Shown one piece after another: positions 32,201-43,681 of a stretch of 64,000 bases of DNA. Position numbers and translations under genes: made by a program. Numbering within the stretch: position 1 is the first letter of the stretch; each line of letters begins with the position of its first letter. The DNA comes from Hydractinia symbiolongicarpus (lineage: Eukaryota > Cnidaria > Hydrozoa > Anthoathecata > Hydractiniidae), in assembly GCF_029227915.1 (NCBI RefSeq), contig NC_079889.1, positions 7,750,001-7,814,000 on the forward strand. The letters are read 5' to 3'. Below the pieces are notes generated by a model that did not search any database, was not told where the DNA came from, and saw only the letters and a program-made list of their open reading frames with translations.

Positions 32201-35200
32201 TCACCTTCTTTGGATTCTTTGATAATAGCTTCGTCATCTTCAACTTTGTCTTCACTTTTAGTTGCGTCTTCAACATCTTCGACTACTTTGTCTGGCTCTT
32301 TTTCTTCCCCTTTATCTTCTTCATTTATATCTTCTTTTGTGGGTTGTTCGTTACTCTGTTCTTCTTCTTCTTCGTCAACTTTTTTATTATTGTCCTCGTC
32401 ATCGCCTTCGTCCGCTTTGTCGTCGTCATCCGATTCGTCAGAAGAGGAAGAGTCGTCTGGAGAGAAGAATTCCTCATCGCGATACAGTAGCTCTGTTTCT
32501 TCTATCTCGTCATCAGATGAGTCTAGGGTGTCATTGTCACTGTCTAGAGCATTATCTTTAGCGTTGTCTTCATTTTCTTCACCTTTTTTTTCTTCATGGG
32601 GAATTTCTTCTTTTTCAGCTTCAAGTTCACATTCTTCCTCTTTGTCTTTCCCGTCGTTTTGTTTCCCGCCTAAAATAACAGGAGAATGATGGCATACTTC
32701 ACTTAGTAAATGTACTTTTTCTGATGATACTACTCGGACTCAGTCTGACTGTAGCTTGATTGTAATAAAACATTTTTACATAAGCTAAATAGCCAGATCT
32801 GCGTTTCATATCTCTAAAATGCTTTTAAAAACCCTCTCAGTTTTAGAAATGACTCTTAATTCTTTCAACGCGAGTTATGAATTGATAGCCTATAAATATG
32901 TTCCTGTACAAAGCATTATTGTTAGTAATGTTAAAGTTAAGACTTCAATTTACCTTTGATCACTTTAAATATAAAACTACTTCCAATATCGTCACTGGTA
33001 TCAGATAAAACCAACTTGTCTTTTTTCGTGCAGAGATAAAAGCCTGGCTTATAACATGACTCAAGTTGAAACGTATCGCCATCAGCTTTTTTCGAGATTT
33101 TAAACCAGCATGGTTTTTCTTTAGCTTTTCCTTCCTGTAAGATTTAAACAAAAATGTGCGGTTAGTTGGTTTATCTATGCATTGCAAGTAATACTAACGC
33201 CTTGAAAATCAACCTCTTAAAATTTACCTCCCACTTCAAAACATCTAAACCTTAAAACACATTATGAAAATTTAACAGATTTGAAACTCTGTCACTGTCT
33301 TGGCCCAGGGAAATGTACTGGCGCCGAGAATGGATTAAATTTAAAATAAGTTAAGTATATAACAATGCAAATATTGTAAGGGAAGGTGACGAAAGTGAAA
33401 GAAACGCAATCTGTTCAATAAAAATAATTATATGTTTGAACGTTTTTGTATTGATTTATTTGGGGCTGTGCTAACATTACAAAAATGCTAAAGGATTAAA
33501 AAAATTGAAAATAACAGTATGTCAAACTTATCGCTCGTTCTTATTGTCTTATTTTCAATCCTTATCCCCTTTTCGCAGTGTAAACTGAATAATTTTAATG
33601 AATGATAAAGCCTAAAATGTTTAATCTTGTAGAGAATATTTGCACTAGATGTTGTTTTTTACACTTTGTACTTTTTTATTATTTGTTTTTACTCAACTTC
33701 TACAACCAACAAAATACATGATTAAGATAAAGATTGTGAATTTATGCAATACCTTGCTTTGAACTGTGTCAGAGCCTGATACTTGAATATATTTTCCACT
33801 TGATTTATTTCGCAAAGCGCGAATACCAGGACCAATTTTTTTAATGACGAACAAACCTAGAAGCAAACGTACTATCATAAACACATAGCCTTTACTCCCT
33901 TAACTAGTTAGACTTTATAGGATTGAACTTTATAAGAGTATTTATTTAGACAAATGCTGCAGGTGTGTGACTTACACAATGACGTTCACTAACATTCTGA
34001 ATGATTTCACGCAGGACAATGTAGGACATTATTAAACAAAAAAGCAAGATCCATAGGAAGGACAACACGCCGTGATAATTATAAGTTATCTTACTTTCCG
34101 ATTCTGCATTATTCTTATCAAACGTTAAACCATCGGCGTCCTTCAACACTCCGCCGGTTTTGGATGACGTAATATTAACTTGGGTGTTATCTCGTATGCT
34201 GCCCTAAACAAATGCAAAAACAAATGCAATAAGAAATCTGTTATCGCAGGAAAATGTTGATGTATATAAAATAGTTATTTGAACGTTTCGTCTACAGTTA
34301 AAGAACAACTGGATATGAATGTCTCATGTAATTACCACAGGCAATTACTTGGAAAACGTTTATTGTAATATTACTATATACTTTCAAGCATTTCTGCTAA
34401 GCCTTTCAGTGAGTTTAGCTACAAGAAAGTATTGTGTACATTGTAACAAATCAATCATTTTGACAGCAAACATTTTAGATATTATGTGATGGCTTAGAGT
34501 TTTAATTTCTTCAAAAATGATCAAGCATTTTGTAATACGACTCCGACTATAGCATCCCTTTTGTTTTCTGGTTAAGAAACGAGAAACTAAAAATACCATT
34601 ACCTTCGTTTTCAGGTTAAACCATTTGTTTTCCACGGTGTCACTGGCAATTGCAATTTGACCATTTTCATCGCATCCCAAGAAGATACCACTGTACACCA
34701 CACTCTCAAATGACGTCTGACCATCATCATTCATTGAAACATAAAATTCATTTAGCAGACCGGGATTACCCTGTAACAAAATTGATGTTACAATCATTAA
34801 TTTATGCCATTATTCCTATAGGTAAGGCTCTCGAATCAACGTACTAATGTTGCTATAAGGTGACGAAGGAAGTGTGTATGTCAAAGGAAGTTAAGATGTC
34901 TGAGAAAGCAGTCTTGGATACAACAACCAACGAACCTTAGTTAACTCTACCCTATTTTCATCAATTGCTAGGTAACCAGAGTTATTAACAGAGAATAACA
35001 GACGCGTGTTCATGTCTTTACCGTCACCGATCGTCCATGAACCTAAAGATAAATATAAAAAATTGCAGTTGTCTAGATTTTTTACAAATGAAAAATACTT
35101 TAAAAGAGATTATTTAAGGAATTTTGGGGTGCATACTGAGGAGAGATGAGTGGTAACTGTTGAGTTAGGAAGGTTGTTTTTCAATTGGCATGAGCTAACA

Positions 35201-38200
35201 CCTGAGAGGGTGGGGTCAAGATGTGTTATTAGACCTCCGTTTAACACTATGCTTTGCCAGGAAATTGAAAGAGTATGATTGTGTTCCTTCTCATGACATT
35301 AAAATATGAACATTTTCTATTCTTTTCTATTCAAATTCTATCGAAATTCTTCTCAATCTGAATAGTAAGAGCGGGTGGGTGGATTTCCCAGAACATTTAA
35401 ATATGGGCGAGGTGTTAACAAACAAAAAATGGCCTCAACAATATCCTGACACTTTGTTTTCCTTTCCGAATGATTAGGTAATTAGGAGTACCGTAATACA
35501 TTTGACACATGTAAGGATTACCTGAAAATCGTAGAAGAAAAACAAAATTTGCAAAACTTGCAAGAAACTGTTGTCTGTTAAAAAAACATTTATGAAAATG
35601 TGTTAATTCACCATGAACAACCTACTGTTCGTATATGAATGTAATAATAATGAACTCGTGGTAAACTTACAGCAATGTTTTCCCTGACCAGTTCCATGAA
35701 GTTTTTGGTTTTTATTATTGTAACATAAAGCTTTACCAGATAGCTTTGACATAACTTTTACTTCGCTTTCTGCTTCTAATTTGTTATCGACTGGCAACTA
35801 AATGCAGATTGTCAGTAGCATTGATGAAAGAATTTATAAGGTTGGAGCAAAAGATACTGTAATACAGTGCTTGACATAAAAACATATTAGATGTGTGTAT
35901 GAATCTGCTGGCCACAGCTAGAAGCATGTTTTTATCGGAGCAGAAACAACATACATAGTGTTTTTGCACCAAAAGCACTAAAATTCTAAATCACGGCTGT
36001 TCTTGAACCCCAAATAAAAAATAAATTTGGAGCCTGATACAGAATAATTGAGGCTGACGCATCAAAGGAAAATTTTGAGAATGTTATGCACTAGAACGAC
36101 TAATGCTTTCTCTGCATAATTCTCTCTTCTATTCACTATAACGACAAATTATTGATTAGGAAGGTTTGTCCCACACCTCGGTCCCTTAGACTGCTACGGC
36201 CGCAAATAGTCGCTTTTGAGGATTTCGCAATTGTCACTTTAATTTGAAGATTTGAAAAATTACCTCTTGCATGTGTTCTGATGCTTTATCTAAACAAAAA
36301 TATAGAGAAAAATAAATGTGAATTAGCCCTACTTAAACCCTAAACTTTTCTACAGAAAGAAATTTAAACTCATTCTGTTGTACATCAGTAAACGCGAAAT
36401 TATTTCTTTTTTTCTAAACGAGTGAATTTTCACTAACACAAGTTTTATTCGATCGATCGATAAAATGAGAAAATATTCTACCGTTTTAGTTCCCCCTGCA
36501 AAAAACTGGAGCACACATTCGCAATTAGTCATTTTAGTACACAGTTTTTTTATTAGAATATTTTGCTATAGCTATTTGCTGAATTTATTGTATTGAGAAT
36601 TGACAATGATTTTACAATATCGATCACGATTTCGTGCACCAAAAAATTGAAATGGGTTACCTTAGTTAGTTAACAAAGATGACTATAACAAACTAACCTT
36701 CTGGGACAGGTGACGGGTCTCGATTACCTTTTAAAGCAATGAGTACAAAAAGTTTAGAATTTTGTATGTAAAGGTGTGTGTATCGAGTTAATCAAATGTG
36801 TGTGTTTCGGAAAGAGGTATGCGTGTGTGTGGTATCGTGGTATTGAGTGATAAAATACATGACGATCTTTGTAGCTGAATATGCGGCGTAAAACATTAAT
36901 GATGCTAGCAAAAATATCTTAAGGGAATAAATTTCCGCGAGAATTAAATTCCTCCACTTTGCAGCCAGATTTTTAAAGTGCCTGAAATTTCAGTATCTGC
37001 AAACGTTAGTTGCCGCAAATTTTAATAATTTTTACAATTCGTGAAATGAAAATATCGAACTCGTAAATCATGCTAACAACAGCAACACGTTAATCTGTTA
37101 GTCATTAGTCAGATATTCTTCACTTACCTGTTGCAGCTGATTCTGGTTCCAAAACACGTTCAATTTTTTTGTCGCCTTTCTTTGCGTCCAACCAACTATA
37201 AAATATTATACAAACGATGTGAGCTTTCCGGGCATACTTTATCCTGATATTTCAAAGACAAACTACAAATTATTTTCCTTATTATTTTCTCTCTTATATG
37301 AAAATTTTTTTCTACAACCATGGACAAAATATAAGGAAACAAGACAGCTAATTTTGAATTTTACCGCCACAAGTGATTTCACCCATCATTTCTATATTTG
37401 AGTCACGCGCTTTAAACTTGTAAAAGTTCATTTGTCACTGTTCACACCGCACTTATGGTCTTAAGTTATTTGGCTAAGTCTAAACTTTTAAAACGTGCTT
37501 ATTGCTGCTGACGTCTGAGATATCCGTTACTTTTAAAGACAATCTTGCAATGTTATGTCGCAAACTTGATTTTTACTATACTTCGGTAGAGGTTTCAAAA
37601 TAACAACTTACTTGTTGCAAGGGAAAGAGTATTCCATGAAATTGTCTGTTTCCTTTATATTGATTTTTTCTAGGTACCATCCAGGCGCTAAAGAAATAAT
37701 AACAGGTAGATAATTCTCTTTGAAATATCACACAAGAGAATGTATACACATGTTTAGTGACACGCCAGCCAACAAAGAGTCAATGGAGAGTTTTAGTGTA
37801 AAAGAATATTCAAGCAATTTACTTTTCTATAATTATTTTCCATCACTTTTATCTTTTAAGAAACAAAAATATGTCTTCAGCTGTAAGGACACTACACAAT
37901 ACTATTTTCATCGTTTGTTATTTCGAACGAATCTGACAGTACTTGTTTTGCTCCATTCGAAGTAATTATACATTTACCTTGTCCCTTATTGTCATGTGAT
38001 ATGACCACGTGAGTGAGAAAGCCAAGTGAGATTGCTTTGACACTGAAAACATCAACCTGATAAAGATAGAAAGGTACTGGATTTATAGTTTGCAGTCACC
38101 ATTAATAAAAAAAGCGCTTGATGCAAATGATAAAAAACTTCAGCACAGGTTGCTTACGTTATTCTGACAGAAGCATATAACTTACCCCTCCCCTCTGCAT

Positions 38201-41200
38201 TGGAAGTTCGTTTGAAGAGATCGCAAGCTTTCGTTTCCCTGTATCTCCATTTTCTCCAACAATGTTAATAAATGCATTCGCATCTGAACCAGCTCCAACT
38301 CGATCACCAGTGTACACGGTGACTTCATACGTAACATCTACAAAAAAACATTCCATCAATGAATTGCACATCTCATAAATTGACTGTCTTAGAGATCCAG
38401 GGTTGCCAATCTTTCTATAGATTCAAATTTGAGGACTTTTGATGAGAATTTTGAAGCTTTTTTGAGAAGATGACAGTAATTATACATAAATAAAATATTG
38501 AGGACACTTGAGAAGATTTTAAAGGTAACGCCATGAGTGCAGAACAATTTATTGGTGTACATGTAGCATTTCTATGCATTTAAAAAATAAAAACAAATTA
38601 CAAACCTTAAATTTTTGTTAAAAGAAAGTTGTTAAAAAATCACTTTTGGCAAAATTTTGAGGAGAAAGTTGTTAAAGGACCACTTTTGGAAGAGAATTAA
38701 TGAGGTTTAAGGAAAAAGTTGATAAAGATATAATTTTGAAGGAGTTTTGAGAAGACCTTGAAGAGAATTGAGTAGATTTAAAGAGTTGTGGTACTCCTTA
38801 AATCCTATAAATCCAATTTGACTATCATTTAAAGAACTGAGAAAGACATGACCAACGTATGTATACCAATGTCTTATACAAAGAACTGAAGCCATAACAC
38901 ATCGCGAGTTACTACTGCATTCAGTAAGTTACAAATCATGTCATCAATGAATTAGACATTCTACACCGAGCATTTTACATTCTGTTTTGTCCATTAGCTG
39001 CTGTGACATATGAACTTTGTTGAAAATTTACATCGCTAACTTACTTTGTGGCTTTTTCTCATCACCATCTTTCTTTATGGCAAACTCTCTCACAATTTCG
39101 CCATCAGTTTTTTCACGAGAAAGCCATTCGTTGCAATCAAAGCTATATTCTTTGTTAGTCTCCAAGTTGGTCAGTAAAACCTAAAATAATTACTTATCAG
39201 AACCACTTTTATTGCATGGAAACACATAAGTGCGGAAGACCGACCGATATTCGAATTTGAAAAAAGCAAAGCACCGTTTTAATCCTTCTTATTTGTTTTA
39301 TGCTTTGAACCGACAACTGTCGCTTTTGCTAGCCAACTAACTAAATTTTAGCACCCCTACCAATCCAAGAAATTGAGTCACTTGAGTTCTCTTTTAATTT
39401 TAAAGTTTTCTTTAAAGATTGTATATTTTGAAGATTTCTAATATCAACCAGACGATGTTAACTTCTCAAAATTTGTTAAATAAATAATTTCTAAGATTAT
39501 AATACGTGTTTTATGTTATATTGATGTCATTGCAAAGAAGAGTGTATGTTTAGCACTTATTTTGAAGGTATATTTTCACATGAACTCACAACTAATTAAA
39601 AATGAACAATTTCAACGAACAAGACGACATTTTAGATGATGAATAAGAGGCAAAAATAAAATAAGAAAATTTGCTACGAGAATTATTATACTAAAATGAC
39701 CTCTTAGAACTTAAGTTGATCGCTTTATTTCTTATAACAAAATGCGGGTATTGTTCAAATGCACTTACATTTTCTAAGTGCCAACCCACAGACACTCCGT
39801 CATCATCATGACCAATCCTTATCTTGTACAAGTTACCGACGTCTTCAACTTTTATCTAAAAAATGCAAACAACAGGTTAAAAAAGGAGGTCCTGTATATT
39901 AAAAAGATAAAGGAAAGCTCTTCTTTATTTATAAGTCAATAATGACACTTTTATGAATATTACAGTTCACCGTTTTTCGAAGTGTAATTGTTATATTCAA
40001 TTTTACATTGCATACACAACAACGATTGACTATTAGAAATATTATATTTATTACTTCAACAAAATCATTTTCTTTCTTTGGTGACATCACTTGTCACAAA
40101 TAGATAGCTTTTTGAATATTCATTCTACTTGGTATAATAATATTTATTATTTAACATTTAAAAAGCATAGATAAAAACATTGGTATACATGAGAAACCTA
40201 ATCAAAAAAGGACAGAAATCTTACTTCAGCTTCATTAATTGAATCTCTATAGTATCCTTGCGTGTGTGCAGGTACTCCTAAATTAATTTCCGATGTTTTC
40301 CCTTTGTCTCCATACAATGTAATGTAAGCTGTATTGTCACTGCCAGCGTCCTCGATGTCACTTGTTTTCACAGTCACCAACCATAATGTGTCCCCTAAAA
40401 TTTTTTGGAATTGGAGAGTTTAGTAACTAGAAGAAGCCAATTTTTCATTGATCACTGCCACGTTCTCTTGGAAATCATTAAAGAATTACAGTTGTTTTTT
40501 AGAAGCCTTTCAAATTATTACGGGTCTGGATACTTTTTATTTAGTTTTTTGAACTCCAGTTTCAAATGTTTTCGTGCAAACCTTATTGAATTCGTTTTAT
40601 GTTCACATGAGATGTTTGTGTTATTTTGCAACATTAGGCAACTTGTACAAGATGTTAAATAGTCCTTTATTGTTTTTATTTGCTTAAGTTTGCTAAAATT
40701 AATTAAATAAAAGATATACCTAAGACATTTTGTAACTTAATATGGATACGACAGCAAAAATAGACTTTCCTACTGTTAGCCACGATGTCATAAAGAAAAA
40801 GGGACCACGGTATCACAGAGAAGTTAGTTTGTAGAAAATTGAAAATTAGAACATTCAATAATCTGGAGAAAAAAAATTCTTTACTGTGTTAGCCCCCTTA
40901 AAAAGCAAAAAGATTATACCACGTTGTGTTTCAACCATTTGGTCATTGTCATCTTCTGCTGTTTGAACATATTTACGGATTGGTTTTCGTGGTGAATTTT
41001 TTGATTTCGTCGCTGGACTTCCGTTTGCATTTTCAGTCTTTCCTGCCTTACCAGTTGCCCTCTTTTTCTTCCTTGATGAAGCTGATTCGTCGTAAAAATC
41101 AGAAATTGGTCGACCTGAAATAAATAATTGTTTTTTCTAAGTGAAAGAAATGTTGAAACAAGTGCCACCCAACCAGAACAGTCCAGTTTTTCAAAATTTC

Positions 41201-42413
41201 AAATATATCAGAATAGCATAGTAGAAAGTTCAATTTCATCTCATAGCAGGTTCACATCTACAAAATATTTGGTAACGTACAGTTGCAACAAGGCGCATTG
41301 ATTGGTTATTATGAATAGTTAACACCAGTCCAATGTGCCAAATATGTCACTTTGTTCGACTTAATTAACCGTTTGTCTCTAATAACCTTGGTATAAATGC
41401 CTGATGAACCGTTGTCTTACTTACTTTTATTTGCTTCTACAGGGAGGCTTCGTGCCGAGCTTGACTTATCAAGCCTTCCATATGCAATGAAAGTACTTCT
41501 ACCTTGAAATAGTTCGTCGACAGTTGAAATCTGCAAGAAAAGGTAAATATGAAAACTGATGGGCAAAATTATATATTAGTTTTCTTTCTTCTTTTTAATT
41601 CTTTTATGGACCAGTTTTTCAAAAGAACAAAATTCGTAAGAAAAGTGGAAGTTATTCGTTAGTTTCGAAAAAATAAGTTAAGAAAGATATGCATTCGGAT
41701 GATGGACTTGGGAATGTAAGGTCGAAATATCAATTTTAAAAGAAACTTTTTCGACTCTGTTTCCTTTAATAATGTTCAAGCTTCTGAATATATTATTTAC
41801 CAGGAAGTTATTCGTTGCTACACTAAAGAGATGTACAAATAAGTAATATTTTTTTTCTAACCTGGTTTCCTTCAATAGAACAAAGCGATTGAACAGGTCC
41901 ATAATCCAGCTTTAATAAATCGCTTGCTTCTTTTAAAACTGTATCCAATTTCGTAACTTTCGAGGATATTAGATATCTAGCGGTATTTTCTGAATTTTCC
42001 TTAGCGACGAAAGTTATGGCTCGAGTTTTGTACCTTTGTGTAAAAAGTGGTTGCTCGTCTTCTTTTGATTTTGCGCGTTGAGATGACGGCGACTGGTTGT
42101 TAACAGAAACTCGTGATGAAATTAAAAATGGTTTTCGACTTGGTCTGTTTACGTAATTTAATTTTTTTATTTTTTTATTTGATGAACAAACATATCCTTG
42201 GCCGTCTTTTAAATCATTTAACCCTTTAACTTGATTATGCCCACCGGGCGTGTAAATTGTACGAACGCCAAATGGCAGTGGTACTTTTCGGCTTAGTTCA
42301 TCGAACAACGAGTCGATATTGGCATACTTTCTTTCACCAACTGTCAAATTTACACCAGAGAAATGTACATCTCCATCTTTATAAAATGCTACCTTTTTCG
42401 CTGAAGAAGCCAT
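29234..42413 (-). CDS. gene B: DCX-DCX-PLAT-PLAT-trefoil-trefoil protein with acidic repeat tail
   Basis: 22 exons, 1827 residues. Exons: 42413-41862, 41530-41425, 41114-40920, 40394-40225, 39855-39769, 39180-39045, 38337-38186, 38056-37978, 37687-37612, 37195-37128, 36727-36698, 36289-36264, 35797-35671, 35042-34936, 34770-34603, 34203-34095, 33856-33753, 33134-32954, 32669-31260, 31129-30812, 30666-30637, 30486-29234. All have GT-AG borders, phases agree and the sum is 5484 bases. Residues 8-75 and about 125-207 are doublecortin domains ('LYSIEG'-type end 'FIAYGR'). PLAT1 285-405 ('[20 protein letters not shown]', '[11 protein letters not shown]'), PLAT2 416-532. Two beta-trefoil-like modules at 559-693 and 694-824. 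The tail is Glu/Asp-rich and ends in 13 copies of an 18-residue repeat. DCX binds tubulin, and PLAT binds lipid or protein. A ciliary or axonemal role, as for vertebrate RP1/RP1L1, is inference. The start equals that of gene A (Met-Ala-Ser-Ser). Confidence 0.85.
29610..30325 (-). repeat. 54-bp coding repeat, 13 units of 18 residues
   Basis: Within the last exon of gene B the unit '[18 protein letters not shown]' repeats 13 times with small changes, one copy being shortened to 14 residues. The units are nearly identical at the DNA level, so the array is young and probably length-polymorphic. Long open frames on the plus strand here are by-products of the repeat. Confidence 0.8.
33976..34094 (-). 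other. open intron segment encoding a membrane helix
   Basis: Downstream of the exon 16 donor (GTAAGA at 34094), the reading frame stays open for 52 codons to a TAA. It encodes a hydrophobic helix ('[18 protein letters not shown]'), and a second good donor (GTAAGT) sits at 33975. If the intron is retained the protein would end shortly after this helix. If the second donor were used the next exon would be out of frame. The segment may be chance in an AT-rich intron. Confidence 0.3.
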
Positions 42414-43681
42414 ATTAACTTGCAGTAACCTTTTTTTATTTATATTATTATTTAATGATTCTATAAAGAAAAAAACAAGTCGCATATTATATAGTTATAG
42501 AAAAATTCTTCTGGGAAGGACTAAGAGATTAAAAAAAAATTTAATTTCTAACATTTAGCCATATTCATTTCTAGTTTCCTGTTTTTATGATTTTCTAAAC
42601 GAAAAAAAAACGTCACATGTCCCATACCAATCACACACTTCAAAATAAGGGTGTCCTCGAACATAGAAGAAATTAAGGGATGAAAGTAAATCTTTGCATC
42701 GGAATAAAAATATTTGTCAAAAATTCCAAATGTTATCAAAGTAATACACGCAGCATTCTGATGTGAAACGCTATGTTACAGTTGTTTGAAGGTATTTGAC
42801 ATAAGCTAAGTGTATCAGATGAAATGGAAATCTCAGTTTCCTATTTTTGACACGTTTTTAACAATAATAATTTATGATCACCATTGTCTGACTTAGCTAG
42901 GTACAAATTCAACTTCTATATATGTACATGTGTCAATTTTTAGGATGATCTTGTCAGGTGCATACGAAAACAAGTATTGAGGTGAATATAAATCCACGAT
43001 CTTACGTTCTCACATCATTCTACCCACTGTTCAGGCGAATTTGCAAAGATGTTTTGTTTACCATTGGATCGAGAGTAGCCGGTTACAGCATATTTGTTAA
43101 GTAAGATATCGTGGGTTTGAATCCAGCTCAATGCAGATGTGAAGTTTATGTGTATTCTATACAATATAAAGATTTAACAGCAACAATACACGCCTATTTT
43201 AAAAAGGTAATATCAAAGCACGTACTGTTGCCATAACGAAGAGTATTCCAACAAAGTTCTCAGTATTGCATAAAAAAAAGGGTAACAAATATATTTTTTT
43301 TAAAAACATCTCGATGAAATAAAAACAGTCATAAATTATTACAAAAACTTTCTAAATTTTTATCCACAAGAGAAGGAAAGATCCACCACTGAAAAATACA
43401 TCGTACCTAAAAATACAGTTAGTCTGTGTTTAAAATCTATCCAAAAAACATCATCTAACATCATATAGATCTTTTTGAACTCCAATATTCGAACAGACAA
43501 TTTTAAAAAATTTTATTTTCTTAAAATTAATAATTTATCGTGTTTAACGCTTGTAGAGATTTCTTTAAACAAAACGACCATTTTGTTTACAGGTTTTCAA
43601 TTCCAGATGGTGCAATGTGATTGATGCATATAGGAGCTGCTTAAAGCCATAAAAATTCGCAAATATTTTTTTACTTTTTGT
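42414..43681. other. spacer between the tandem paralogues
   Basis: A strong acceptor-like tract (pyrimidines then TATAG, about 42461-42475 on the minus strand) lies 48 bases before the gene B start codon and could receive a 5' exon or a spliced leader. Beyond it the sequence is AT-rich, with one tRNA-like segment (43061-43140). No gene. Confidence 0.4.
43061..43140 (+). repeat. tRNA-like segment, possible SINE head
   Basis: The sequence contains 'gggtttgaatcc', close to a tRNA B box (GGTTCGANTCC), with 'gagagtagccggttacag' about 40 bases upstream in the place of an A box. It does not fold into a full cloverleaf that I can see, so a tRNA-derived repeat is more likely than a working tRNA gene. 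Confidence 0.3.

Noticed and set aside
32192-32689. Ser-rich plus-strand frame of 165 codons
   Set aside because: Complement of the acidic exon 19 of gene B, where Glu/Asp codons read backwards as Ser/Phe/Leu.
42414-42485. Upstream extension of gene B starting 24 codons earlier
   Set aside because: The extension reads through a pyrimidine tract and acceptor. The paralogue starts at the same Met-Ala-Ser-Ser, so ATG 42413 is preferred.
43061-43140. Functional tRNA gene
   Set aside because: Only the B-box-like element is convincing. Acceptor and anticodon stems do not pair as in a working tRNA.
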